A stretch of 64,000 bases of DNA from Halicephalobus mephisto (lineage: Eukaryota > Nematoda > Chromadorea > Rhabditida > Panagrolaimidae), in contig SWDT01000118.1 in assembly GCA_009193035.1 (NCBI GenBank), forward strand, positions 1 through 64,000, given 5' to 3'. The notes under the pieces are model-generated. The model was given only the letters and a program-made list of their open reading frames with translations. It did not search any database and was not told the DNA's origin. The position numbers and the translations under genes were made by a program. Below are positions 44,061-55,760 of the stretch, piece after piece; the first letter of the stretch is position 1, and each line of letters starts with the position of its first letter.

Positions 44061-44480
44061 ACTAGTGTGCTGCGAACAACTTGCGGATTTTATTTCGATT
44101 TTGAACTGTTTATAAATATAAATAAGATTAATCAATCAAAATATTGCGAACAACCTGCGGATTTTATTTCAATTTTGAACTGTTTATAAATATAAATTTA
44201 AACAATCCTACTAATTTATCTAAATTTTGCACGCAACCTGCGGATTTTATTTCGATTTTGAACTTTTATAAACATAAATTTAAACAATCCTACTGATCTA
44301 TCTAAATCTTGCACGCAACCTGCGGATTTCACTTCGATTTTGAACTTTTTATAAACATAACTTTAAGCTATCCTACCGATCTATCTAAATCTTGCAAGCA
44401 ACCTGCAGATTTCATTTTGATATCAACCTATCTACTAGTATGCTGCAAGCAACCTGTGGATTTTAGTTTGATTTTGATGT
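44061..44480 (+). repeat. Minisatellite, about 5 copies of a 65-85-bp unit
   Basis: Landmark GCAACCTGCGGATTTTATTT recurs (with small changes) near 44087, 44151, 44228, 44317 and 44397, each followed by GATTTTGAACT and an AT-rich spacer. Confidence 0.75.
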
Positions 44481-45643
44481 CGACTACTTTATAGACCTCA
44501 GTAAAGCAAAATAAAACAAAGTTAACCGCCCTCACCAACGACTCGTTCATGTCTTCTGCACCCCCGTGAACTTTTTATTTGTATAGGAAACGGAAAAAAG
44601 AAGCGACAAATGATGAGTTGAAAAAAGAAACAATGGAAAACACAATCTCTTGGATAAATTCAGTTTTTTTTCGGCTTTTTTGCAAATATTTATTATTAAG
44701 CGTTTTAGACAACAAATAGGTTTGTAGATGACGACATGTGATGGAATATAAAAGTTAAAAATAGCAGAAATTAGGGATTTTAGAAGTTTTTAAATAATAT
44801 TAAAAAACTAATTTTTCCTAAATCCTCGAAAAATCACTATTGTTTAAAAATGTCAAAGATCAATTTTATCTTCGTCACTCCAGTCCTGACCGTTCCCAGA
44901 CTCTTAAAAACCAATTTTGGTTTTTCTCGAAGAACTTTCAAAAAACCCTCATATTATTGAAAAAAATAAAAAAGATCCAAGATCTTTTTTGGATTGAAAT
45001 CGAACTCGAATCTGATTTATCGACGAAAATGTTCTCTTCGGGCTCTAAAGAACAAACAAAACGAGGAGCTTCAAGTTTCCGACAATAAATCACATTCCAG
45101 AACTAGCTTCAAGCTTGTTCTTAGACACCTGAGCTAAAAATAAGACAAACTTGTCCAAGGTCAAACTGTCAAAAATGATTGCTGGATGAGGAATGATTTT
45201 TTTTGATCAATTTTTCAGCAAATATCGAGTCGATGACTGACTTGATCGGTCAACTGTCTAAATAACGGAGAAAAAATAAATAAGGATATTACTTTTGACG
45301 TAAAAAATAAGGACAATCAAAGTTATCGAGTTCCTTATTAAAGATAAAAAAAGGGAAATCAAAATAAATAAAAATTATAAAGTTGTGAAGAATAGATCAA
45401 CAACAGCTCATCTTCTTGCAGCCGGATATCAAGCAAGATAAACATTTCTTAGCTACTTGATATAATTTGCAAGACTTGGAGAGGTATTTCGAGACTGTAA
45501 AGTGCAAACTCAAAAGATCTCAGATTCCAAGCTACAATTCTTTATCATCTGGCGAATGTATCGTAGAACTGTACTGAGACATTCGTGTCCCAAACATATA
45601 CTGCAATTCTGTAGTTAAAACCGAAAAAATACTTATAACGATG

Positions 45644-45856
45644 TACAGTTGAATCTCGATATAAAGCACCCTCAAGGGACCGGACAAATCATGTCTTATA
45701 TCGTGGGATACCTTTTATCGAAGGTCGAATATGATTAAAATTCCTTAAAATTGTGTCTTATAGCATGAGGTGTCTTATATTGAGGGTCGAATATGACTAA
45801 AATTGCTTAAAACCATGTCTTATAGCCTGGGTGCGTTATATCGAGATTCCACTGTA
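45644..45856. mobile_element. MITE, TACAGT...ACTGTA family
   Basis: Ends TACAGTTGAATCTCGATATA and its complement. Nearly the same element as 30993-31249. Confidence 0.82.
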
Positions 45857-46711
45857 TTTGAATCTGCGGATTTTTCATATAAAGTCGAAATCAGAAGTTG
45901 ATCTTCAGAATCCTAAATCCCGATTTCAAATTCATAATCTATGGACTCGAATACCTCATTCTAAGTACTTATTGTTTAAATACAAGACTTTATTAGTTTT
46001 TTTTCCTTATTACATTCCACATACGTTTCAAATACTTGTTTCTAACGTTGTTTGTGGTTTGGAAGATGCAGAATCCAGCAGTTAACAAATATATGTTTAA
46101 ATATTATGATTTGATAATGATGATTAGGATGGATATAAAGAAAAACAAAATACAAGAACTCATAATATCAAAGTTGCAATAAATTATTCAAAGATCTTCT
46201 TTAAAACATATGATCGTTCTTAGACAATGTCGAGAACTATTTCAACTTTTCAAAATTCGTTGCTCTGTAGTGTTCAAAGTCAATAATACTGAATCTGACG
46301 TTAGAATTGCATTTCATCTTCAGATCCTCCTGGATTCAACGTACCAAATAGTACTAGAAATTCGTGTTTATATATTTTCATAAAAACTTTCATCTCTAAT
46401 CTCTGTTGTAATGCGACTTCAGAAATAATTTATTATCTTATTTGATTTTTTTGGATTTTTACATTACCTATTTAGAGAAGATGAAATTCGCCAACTAATT
46501 AAACTTAACTTTGTTTTGGAAGTTTCCTAAGATGAGATGTTTACAATTATTGATTTACTTCACTACATTAGGACTACAAATTCTCTATCCTTAATTTGTT
46601 CATTATTTACAGATCTTTGGTTCACAGAAGATAAGAATCTTGGTCTTTTATCGTACTAGAATATAGTTTAAATACACCTCTAGTTTTATTTTGATTAGTT
46701 TTTTGTCAAAA

Positions 46712-48432
46712 ATGAGTTTCATCGGTTCCATTGTTCTGGTCTTGCTCATTGCAATTATAATAGTTAGTTTGTTTCACCGGTACAGACAGATCCAACTGGG
46801 TAGGAAAATAGGATTAGATGGACCTAAGCCAGATATATTTTTCGGGAATTTACTAGAAATTGCAAAGTTTTACTACAAGGTAAAGGTTTTAATTGAAATT
46901 AATTTTTAAATTTTGTTTTTAGAAAGGTTTATCCTCCAGTCCTCTCTTATTTAATGAGCTTCAGAAGATCTATGGAGATACTTTTGCTTTCTATCTCGGG
47001 GTCCACAACCTCCAAATCACCACCACTAATAAGGAATTCATAAAAGAAGTCTTCATCAAGCAGTTTTCGAAATTCACTGATCGAGAACTGGTGACTCCCT
47101 TGACGGACTGCTTCCCCATGTATGAAAGCCTTCTTCAAATAGGTAGAACAGGTCCTCACAACTACGGATGGAAGGAGATCAGATCCATCGTTTCCCCTGC
47201 TTTTACAACTGGGAAAATGAAACTGATGCATCCGATCCTTCACGAAAGATCTATGACCTTTGTCGACATCCTATCTGAGAAAATTAAGCAAAACCCTGTC
47301 ATTGATCTGTATGAAGAATTCCAAGCGTTGACTATGGATGTCATTGGAAGAACAGCCTTCGGAGTCGATGCCGACAGTCTCAACAATAGAGAAGATGTGT
47401 TTTATATTCAATGCAGAGATTTTTTCAACCAATTCAACTTGAGAAAGAGTTATGCGTTATTAATTAGCAGTGAGTGTCAATTAAAAGAGCTTCGATATAT
47501 GAGGATTTAAAATCAATATATGAATGTGTTTTATATATCAACTTTAAGTTTCCATATATCGGAATTCTGTGTTCATATATTATTTTAGTTTATTCAGTTA
47601 AATTAATTTACTTTCAGTCATCTCCAGACCTATTGGATACTTGATCCGACCATTTTCATCAATTTACTGGATCCAACAGAAGATTTCGAAAAATCTCCGA
47701 GAAGTCATCACTTACAGGAAAGAACACATTGATGAATACAAAAGAGTAGATCTTATTCAACTTTTGTTGAAAGAAGACGAAGAACGTCAGAAACGGGAGA
47801 ATAAACCCCCGATTCATCTGGACACTATCGTTTCTAACTGCTTTGGATTCATGCTCGCAGGTTACGAAACCACTTCAACAGCACTAGCCTACGCCTCTTG
47901 GCTATTAGCTAAGCATCAAGACGTTCAAGAGAAATTATATAATGAAATAAGATCAACTCTGAAAGATGAACCTGCAGATTACGATAATGCGATGAAGATG
48001 CCTTATCTAGACGCTATTTTCAAAGAAACCCTTAGACTGAAACCTCCAGTGGTCTTCTTCACCGGGAGAACTTGTGTGGAAGAGACAGTAATCAACGGGA
48101 TCAGAATCCCCAAAGGAGTGGGTGTGAACGTCCCTGTCCATGTTGTCCACTGGAGTGAAGACAATTGGGAAAATCCTTTCGAATTCGATCCAGAGAGATT
48201 TACTGATGGAAAATCTTATGATCTCCTCAACTGGATTCCGTTCGGCATGGGACCACGACACTGTGCTGGAATCAGATTCGCCGAAATGGAGTTCAAGTTG
48301 ACTTTCGTGGAGGTGATTAGACGATTCAAATTGGAACTTTGTCGAGAATCTCAAGATCCATTGTTGTCGACGATCAGTGCTGTGCTACATAGACCTGTCG
48401 ACAAGGTGGTTCTGAAGGTTACTCCAAGATAG
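46712..48432 (+). CDS. Cytochrome P450, CYP3-clan (CYP13/25-like)
   Basis: Exons 46712-46879, 46923-47469 and 47618-48432 encode 509 residues, full length for a microsomal P450. An N-terminal membrane anchor (IVLVLLIAIIIVSLF) and a proline-containing linker (LDGPKPDIFFGN) point to the ER. All catalytic motifs are present: I-helix AGYETTS, K-helix ETLR, PERF and the heme loop FGMGPRHCAG with its Cys ligand. It should be an NADPH-P450-reductase-dependent monooxygenase. CYP3-clan members in worms mostly handle foreign compounds, but the substrate cannot be read from sequence. No sister copy is seen within the window. Confidence 0.93.
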
Positions 48433-49681
48433 AAATTCAAAGTTATAAAATTGAAAAAATATTTTTAAAAATGAAAGTTGTTTTTTTAATTTTTAAATAT
48501 ATTTACGAAAAACTGAAGATGTGGATTTTAGGAGATCTTGGAATAAAAACAAAGAAGTAATATAATCAGATAAAGTACGAAATCTACAGAAAAAGTACTC
48601 GGTCTTTCATGTTTAAAATGCTACGTACGAAAAATAATAACTTGTGCATGATGCAAATACAGTCGAACTTGGATATAAGATACTCCCTTGGGACCGGGCA
48701 AAGCGTATATTATAAGAAAGGATATATGATAGCGAGATAAATTTGAAGGCAGACTAACCAAACTCACTCAGACCGTATGCTATAACATAAGATATGTTAT
48801 GCAGGGGTATCTTATCCAAGTTCTACTGTATTATAATGGGGATCAATTTGAAGGCAGACTAACCAAACTTACTCAGACTGTATGCTATAACAAGAGATAT
48901 GTTATAACAAGGGTATCTTATCCAAGTTCTACTGTATAACAAATACGTGGTACTTCATCACAGAAAATTCAATAATCTTTGATGTTCAAAGTAACTTCTG
49001 TCAAATCTTAGGATGTTCGAGAACAACTGCCAATTTGACAAAAATTGTAACACAATTGCGACAATTTTTATGAAAATTCAGTATTTATGATGAGAATTTG
49101 CTACGTTCAACAAAAGTTACGCCAAATACCAAAGATTAATAAATCTTTCATGATGAAAAAATCAAGTTTTTGTTATATCTACATCACGTGGAAGTTACGA
49201 TTTTGTACGTGAAGATGTATGTTTATATATTGAAAAACGAGTGGATTTTACCGTGAATACAACATCCTATGTTTAGGTACAAGACTGATTCTGATATTAT
49301 TTCTTTCCTTATCTGAGAACGATCTGACTAATTACTGCAAAAAATACATGCAATAGTATGTGAAAATAAAGATTCAGTGCAGAAAATTCGGATATTTCAT
49401 TACAAAATTACTTCTTTAACATCATTTCCAAAAACAGTCTTTTATATCGTAAATGTTTAACTTACTAATTGTCATGAAATAATTAATTTGTGCTCAGTTC
49501 GCTAAACGATCAAGTTGTGTTCGATTAGTCATCATACTTGTTTTGAACTTTATTGGTGAGCGTCATGAAATATTCGACCCGGTCTGTGCAATTAGGAAAC
49601 ACGAATACCTGATTTACACTATCGATTGTTGATTATCACTCTGCGCAGTCGTTATATATCAATTTTACTTCAATTACTGAG
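48433..49681. other. Intergenic with one MITE
   Basis: Apart from the MITE at 48658-48936, AT-rich sequence without supported features. The 49500-49680 stretch is the upstream region of the next gene. Confidence 0.45.
48658..48936. mobile_element. MITE with duplicated right half
   Basis: The left end TACAGTCGAACTTGGATATA is followed by two right ends in tandem (TCCAAGTTCTACTGTA at 48830 and 48936), each preceded by the same 100-bp segment (GGATCAATTTGAAGGCAGAC-like). Confidence 0.78.
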
Positions 49682-51449
49682 ATGTCGTGGACGTTAGGTC
49701 GTGAATGTAAACTTGGATGGGGATATAATATCTCCTCAGATCGGCTGATACCTGTGGAAGGAGAACTGGATAATGTTAAATCGGAAAGAATCAAAAATGT
49801 CGGGATATACGATATTTATCAATTGTCAAATGACACTCTTCCACACTATATGAATATATTATGTAGAATACGGTATTTCCCTTGGGAACGTTCCAATTTC
49901 CCGAGTATTCTTCTGGAAGAACACTACAAGAAATTCCTCGATTTTCAGCTCATTTTTGATGATCAAGGATATTGGATATTCGATTACTGGATTGACAGAC
50001 GAAGAGAACAATGTGACAAACTCCCACAGTACCCATCCAACTGCAGTCATTTCGTCAATGATGTCACATACGGAGTGCAGTTGTGGGTGATTTTTCCGCA
50101 AAAAGGATTCCCTAAGGAGAAAAAAGAGGTCTGCTTAAGTGACAATAATTTTAATCTTAAGTTAATTACAGATAAAAACTTTATTTAATAACAAAGCTCT
50201 CGATAAAGTCCAGAAAACAATCAAATGTAAAGTCTTCATCAACTATGATGAAATTAAAGAAATGACGCTAGGAGAACTGGTTGAATTTATGCAAGAACTC
50301 GAAGAAAATAAACATTCTGAACTCGATATTCCTCAACAGTTTTACTTCCAGAAGGTTATTGAGAACTTTCGAGGAACACTAGTGAGGAATGCGTATGGAT
50401 TTGCGGAATTTCTTCTAACTCTGTACTGTGTCTACAGAAAGATGGAAATAAAAATGGAAAAAATAAATTATCCAGGAATTCTTCCAGATATGACATCAGA
50501 AGAGAAATCGTTTATTAATATCTGCGCCAGACTCGTTAGGACCAAAGAAGACTTCACATTGTACAAAAGCGGTGGTTTTTTAGAATTATATCCATTATTG
50601 AAGAGACTTTTTTGTTCCTATACAGAGTACATCAAGTTGTCAATAAAACAGGAAAACAACATGGACGAAGGAGACTATCTTCCGGAAACTCTTGATGAAT
50701 TGCATCGGTACTTTCGTGAATTAAATACTTGGTTTCCGATGAAAATCAACGGAGAATGGAAAGGCTTTAAGAAGCAATTTATGGCAGTTCCTCCTGGATT
50801 TGAAAAAGTCGTCAAAAAAATCCACAAAATAGTCAAGAATGAAAACTGTATCCTAATTACTGACAACGAAGCAAACGAACCATATATCGGAGAAGAAGGA
50901 AACAAAAAAACTCTATTCGGATTCGTCGACATGGAAGGAGCAGTAAAAACAGATATCCCAAATGATACAACTATATTTGAATCTGAATGTCCAGAAGAAT
51001 GTACTCCGGATCTCAGGATCTGGATCTGCACCAAATGCGGGGATTTCGTTTTTCATAAAGAAAAAAGAACACTTTTTTGTTCTTGTGGATCGAAAAAATA
51101 CAAAGATAAGCTACTCATTTGTCATCACCTAAGTCATCAACAACAGGAAGATGACGAAACAGAAAACGAACAAGAGATCATTCATCCGCCGGTTCCAGAA
51201 GCACACGTCAATCAGGAACAGATGAACGTGAACGATGATGTACTGTCTTCAATTTGTAAACAACTCCAGAAAATAAAAAATAAAAACGAAGAATCCACAA
51301 ATCCGAAAATTATCATCGCTCTCATCAATCTTCAATCCAGAAATAAGAACGAAGAAGAGATCAAAGCCATTCTGAAACCACTCCAGGATCTACCTCTGGA
51401 TGAAGATACTAAAAATCTCATTCATCAGTATTTAAATGAAAATAATTGA
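49682..51449 (+). CDS. Unrecognised 574-residue protein with a Cys cluster
   Basis: Two exons, 49682-50128 and 50172-51449, are joined by a 43-bp intron (weak GTCTGC donor, TTACAG acceptor) that keeps phase 0. There is no signal peptide or membrane span. Residues 1-150 are Trp/Tyr-rich (YWIFDYWIDRRREQCDK), and 150-390 are helical and charged. Near 405-440 a Cys cluster (WICTKCGDF ... LFCSCGS ... LLICHH) could bind zinc as a ribbon. An acidic Gln/Glu linker (HQQQEDDETENEQE) and a helical C-terminus follow. I recall similar ICTKCG...CSCG endings in nematode-expanded proteins of unknown function but cannot name the family. If the weak donor is wrong, the two parts are separate genes. Confidence 0.68.
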
Positions 51450-51589
51450 ACAAATGTATAATTTGACATTTTGATTATCCAATGTTTCTTCTAACTCTGA
51501 ATACTGTAATTTAAAAAATGAAAATTTTTCTAAATTCAAAATTTCATACAAAAAGTATAAATTTATTTAAAAATTGTTTTTAATTTTTT

Positions 51590-52140
51590 CAGTCGTAGTA
51601 TGAAATTTTTAATTTTCTTAGAACTCAGGATTAATATTCAGAATTCAGAATCCTGGATTCTAGTAGTCAAGTTTTAATTTGAAATTTGGAATTTGGAATT
51701 TATGAATCTAGTGATTTCATCATAAGTACTTTTTGCTCAACTTTAAGGATATTTAAAAACTCTAAAATAAAAATTAACAATTGATATTCAAAATCCAGAA
51801 TCCTGGATTCTAGTAGTCAAGTTTTAATTTGATATTTGAAATTTAGAATCTACGAATCTAGTGATTTCATAAGTACTTTTTGCTCAACTTTAAGGATATT
51901 TAAAAACTCTAAAATAAAAATTAATAATTGATATTCAAAATCCTAGATTCTGGATTCTAGTAGTCAAGTTTTAATTTGAAATTTAGAATTTACGAATCTA
52001 GTGATTTTTGCTCAATTTTAAAAATATTTAAAAATTTAAAAATAAAAATTAACAATTGATATTCAAAATTCCAATAATCAAGTCTTAATTTGACATTCAA
52101 AATTCACGAATCTGATGATTATAAGTACTTTTTGTTCAGT
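51590..52140 (+). repeat. Tandem repeat of about 146 bp, 3-4 copies
   Basis: Landmark GGATTCTAGTAGTCAAGTTT occurs at about 51655, 51805 and 51951, with a degraded copy at 52069. It fills the spacer after the 574-residue gene. Confidence 0.78.
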
Positions 52141-52302
52141 TCTGAGAAAATCCAAAATTTTATATTAAAATTCTATAAAAAAAATAAAAATTTACTTAAA
52201 ATAGTTTTTTAAATTTTCCATAAAAATACAAATTTATTTTAAAAATTTTTTGATTTTTTGATTACAATTGGTAAAATTCGAAAATAAATATTCAAAACAG
52301 AA

Positions 52303-52545
52303 ATGTTCGATCACGAATTTTACAACTTTACTGAACCCGAATTTTATAACTTTACTGAACCCGAATTTTATAACTTTACTGAACCCGAATTTTATAACTT
52401 TACTGAATCCGAATTTTACAACTTTACTGAATCCGAATTTTATAACTTTACTGAATCCGAATTTTATAACTTTACTGAACCCGAATTTTACAACTTTACT
52501 GAACCCGAATTTCGAATAAACGGTTCTCGAAAAGAAAAATTTTGA
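52303..52545 (+). repeat. 24-bp minisatellite, open as an octapeptide repeat
   Basis: Eight nearly exact 24-bp units (52315-52506) keep an 80-codon frame from ATG 52303 to the stop at 52543. It reads MFDH, then EFYNFTE(P/S) eight times, then a basic tail. Differences among units are Pro/Ser (CCC/TCC) and one silent TAC/TAT change. Each unit holds an N-F-T sequon, but there is no signal peptide. No intron, leader acceptor or homologue is visible, so I treat it as a repeat with coding potential. Confidence 0.6.
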
Positions 52546-52700
52546 TCACGATTAGTTCCTTTAATTCCGCATCTGAATCTTCATATTTCCCACAAATCCC
52601 AATTTTCTTGTTTAAATTATTTTTAAAATTACAGTATTATAACTGATTTACAATTTTGATATATGAAGTACGATTTTAGAGAATAATCTAATTTTTTTAG

Positions 52701-53591
52701 ATGAGCTTTTTCGAAGGATTAAAACGGACCAAAAAATCGTCTGATTCTGATGAAGAAGACACCTCACAGAAGGTAATATCAACGAAGAAGGTTGAATTCA
52801 GATGCACAGAACCACTGCAGGTTTGTTTTTTATTTTTTAAAATTGAAAATTTTTTATTTTTTAAAATTGGAAGTTTTTTATTTTTTCAGAACACAATTTC
52901 CTCCGATTTGTTCGTTCTTGACGGCGATGGAGACTTCGAAGAGTCTGCCAAAGAAGAATCAGAACCTCCAGAAGTAGCTGTAAAACCAAAACAATCGACA
53001 AAAAAGTCCGTAATTCCAGATAACATTCTCGACGACCCGGACGTGAAACAAGTAAGTTGTTTAAAATCGTTTTCATATATGGATTTTCTTTTTTAGCTAA
53101 TGTCCAAGTCTGTGATGAAGTCAGGATTTGATGTCAAGCCTATAGAAGAAGTTGTACTCAAATCTAAGCGGAGAACAAAAAAGGAAAGAAAGGAACAACG
53201 GAAACAAACTGCCGGAAAGGAATGGTTCGACATGCCTGCTACCGAATTGACTGAAGAAAGAAAACGGGACCTAGAACTATTGCAGATGAGAAGTTCATTA
53301 GACTCCACGACTTTCTACAAGAAGAACGACCGAAAGGTCTTACCTAAGTACTTCCAAATCGGAAAAATTGTGGAGACCAAAGCAGACTTTTATTCTGGGC
53401 GATTAACGAAGAAAGAACGGAAGAGAACTCTCGTCGACGAGATGATGAGCGACTACAAAGCACTGGAGAAGACCAAGAAGAAGTTCGACGAGATCCGAGT
53501 CAAGAAGGCCAAGCTGAAGAAACTCGGAGCCAACAAACCGATCACGATGTCCAAAACGAAAAGACGGAATTTGAAAAAATTCAAATCCTAA
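52701..53591 (+). CDS. Fcf2/DNTTIP2-type pre-rRNA processing factor
   Basis: Exons 52701-52820, 52890-53051 and 53097-53591 encode 258 residues. The N-terminal third is acidic and low-complexity (SSDSDEED, DGDGDFEES). Exon 3 contains the whole Fcf2 domain: KEWFDMPATELTEERKRDL, FYKKNDRKVLPKYFQIG, then DFYSGRLTKKERKRTLVDE. A Lys-rich nucleolar-type tail follows. Yeast Fcf2 works in the early cleavages of the 35S pre-rRNA for the small subunit; this role is inferred by family. The AG of a polypyrimidine acceptor (TTTTTTTAG) abuts the start ATG, so the mature message may have no 5' UTR beyond the leader. Confidence 0.93.
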
Positions 53592-53677
53592 ACGCTTCTT
53601 TCTGTTTTTCCTTGTTGAGTTTACTGATTATGAACAATTTTATCGATATTTAAAATCTGGGTCATTATGTACAGATT

Positions 53678-55150
53678 CTAGCAATGGGTGGCTTCATAGG
53701 AACATCTCCAACAGGCATCTCTGTCATGGTTCGGCCCGCGATACCAGAGACAAATCATGTAGTGAAGGATTCTTCGGTAAGCTTGAGCAGATGAAAGAGA
53801 ATGGTTATTGATGAGCAGCCAGGGATCATCTCTCTTTGGTTCTGGAGAAAGTCTCAGTTGATGTGATTCTGCTCTGATGACGGCGTAAGTTTCCCATTCT
53901 GATGAATCTACACATTTTCTGAAAGAAAATTTAATTATTTAAAAAATTTTAAAAGATATTTACTGAATTTTGAATTTTAAATTTGGATCGAAATTCCGCT
54001 GTAAAAAATGACATCTATTGCCCCAGGCACCTCTCATGCCGTTGGTGCTGTTCCTGTACTCGAGAAGACATAGCAATATGGCAGTTCTTTCTTGAGGATT
54101 TTTGATTTTGCTGGCAATGCATTCTTGAAGAGCATGTTCCTGACACTGTAGCGTCTGACGATTGCATTTAGGAGTAGGAGTCGGTTCGATTTCCAGATTC
54201 ACTTTTGAATCTTTCTCGAAATGAGGTTTTAAATAATGCAGAATGTAGTCGACGGAATGTTTCATATTAGAATCGTAAATTAATTTCAAATTGATAGGAC
54301 GACCGTAGATAGTACTGTAGTAACTGGAACATCCTGTTTGAGTGTAGCATTCTTGGGTGAAGGCCGGATTCGAGCACCAGAAGTCCGGGGGCAGTTGGCA
54401 TCTCGAAGGAGGGGTGTTGGTCGGGGCGATGAGGGACAGTGTCCTGTTCCAGATCTTGACTTTGTCTCCGATGAACATCTGATAAGCTTGCATGTGGATA
54501 TGGGTTCGGTCGTTGATTCCTATGTTGGGAACGAATCTGGGATTACTCAGAATCTTAGAAGTTTCTATTTCGTCGAGTTTTTGAAGATCGTCAGCTTGGG
54601 ACCCTCTGGCGCAGTGGAGGATGCTGGCTTGGGCATCTGAAGGCGTCTGGACCCGATTCATGCACTGGGTCATGGCCGTTTCAGGAACTGCTTTGTACAT
54701 CATGTTGCTCATGAAACAGTTTAATAATTTTCCTGCTTTTTCTGGATTATGGAGATAATAAAGAAGACCACAAGACAGCAATCTGTTTCCTGCGCATTCC
54801 CTGGGGCCATGATGACATCGAACTCTGTTTTCGTAGTCTCTTTTCGCCAGACCCCAAGGAAGAGCCTTGAAGTCCACCATCGGAAGAAGTTCACGTTTGG
54901 AGAGGAGCTGGGGGAAGAGACGGTAGATGACGAACTGCTGAGAATCCGGACATCCAGCTTCGAAGGCCAGCCGGAGCTTAAGCGGTCTCTGGCCTCGGGC
55001 AGATTTGTATCCATCACAATGCCTGAGGGAACCAGTGCAAGCAAGAGCGATCTTGGGGTTGTCACACCAGAAGTCCGGAGGCAGATCACAGACGGATAAA
55101 GAAGGGCTTATCTGGAGGAAGAAAGAAAAAAGGAGTAAGAAGAACTTCAT
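53678..55150 (-). CDS. Secreted double SapA-GILT protein without active-site CXXC
   Basis: Exons 55150-53964 and 53918-53678 encode 475 residues. The chain is a signal peptide (MKFFLLLFSFFLQISPSLS), SapA-like domain 1 (CDLPPDFWC), GILT domain 1, SapA-like domain 2 (CQLPPDFWC) and GILT domain 2. Domain 1 keeps the GILT signature (CHHGPRECAGN), but the catalytic CXXC is CPDS. In domain 2 the matching stretch reads YDSNMKHSVD, with no Cys. Both thiol-reductase sites therefore look dead. Normal GILT reduces disulfides in the endolysosome at low pH; this protein may bind rather than reduce. The ATG at 55150 follows TTTTCAG at one base, a leader acceptor. A longer upstream frame is not used. Confidence 0.88.
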
Positions 55151-55299
55151 TCTGAAAATAAAATATAACACAATTGTAAATAGTAAAATCACGGAAAATT
55201 TACTTCAACATTGAGTTTAGATAGTGACTAATTTTGATGAAATATTATCTTTTCAGTCACTATCCAAAACAAGTCATGGGATTATTAAAAACAGTGTTC

Positions 55300-55760
55300 T
55301 CAGCAAGAAGCTGGATAGTGACTAGAAAATAGAATTATAAATTATTTCAGTCACTATTCACTTAGGATAGTGTCTCAAAATTAAAAAAGTGAATCTCTCA
55401 GTCACTATCCGAAATAATTTTTAACAACAAAAATAACATTTTTATTAAATACACCGGATAGTGACTAGAAAATACATAAATTATTTCAGTCATTATTCAC
55501 TTAGTTAAGGATAGTGTCTCAAAATTAAAAAAGTGAATCTCTCAGTCACTATCCGAAATAATTTTTAACAACAAAAATAACATTTTTATCGAATACTCCG
55601 GATAGTGACTAGAAAATACATAAATTATTTCAGTCATTATTCACTTAGTTAAGGATAGTGTCTCAAAATTAAAAAAGTGAATCTCTCAGTCACTATCCGA
55701 AATAATTTTTAACAACAAAAATAACATTTTTATTAAATACTTCGGATAGTGACTGACTAT
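55300..55760 (+). repeat. Tandem array, three units of about 142 bp
   Basis: GGATAGTGACTAGAAAATA recurs at 55313, 55458 and 55600, with a partial unit at 55744. Each unit also contains AGTCACTATCC, so units can fold as hairpins. It lies 160 bp upstream of the GILT-like gene start. Confidence 0.8.

Larger units (their letters stand above)
43471..46711. other. Intergenic, mostly repeats
   Basis: A GC-richer patch at 43550-43860 carries a 107-codon minus ORF of unknown worth. A minisatellite lies at 44061-44480 and a MITE at 45644-45856. The last 50 bp before 46712 are the P450 promoter. I see no other gene. Confidence 0.45.
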
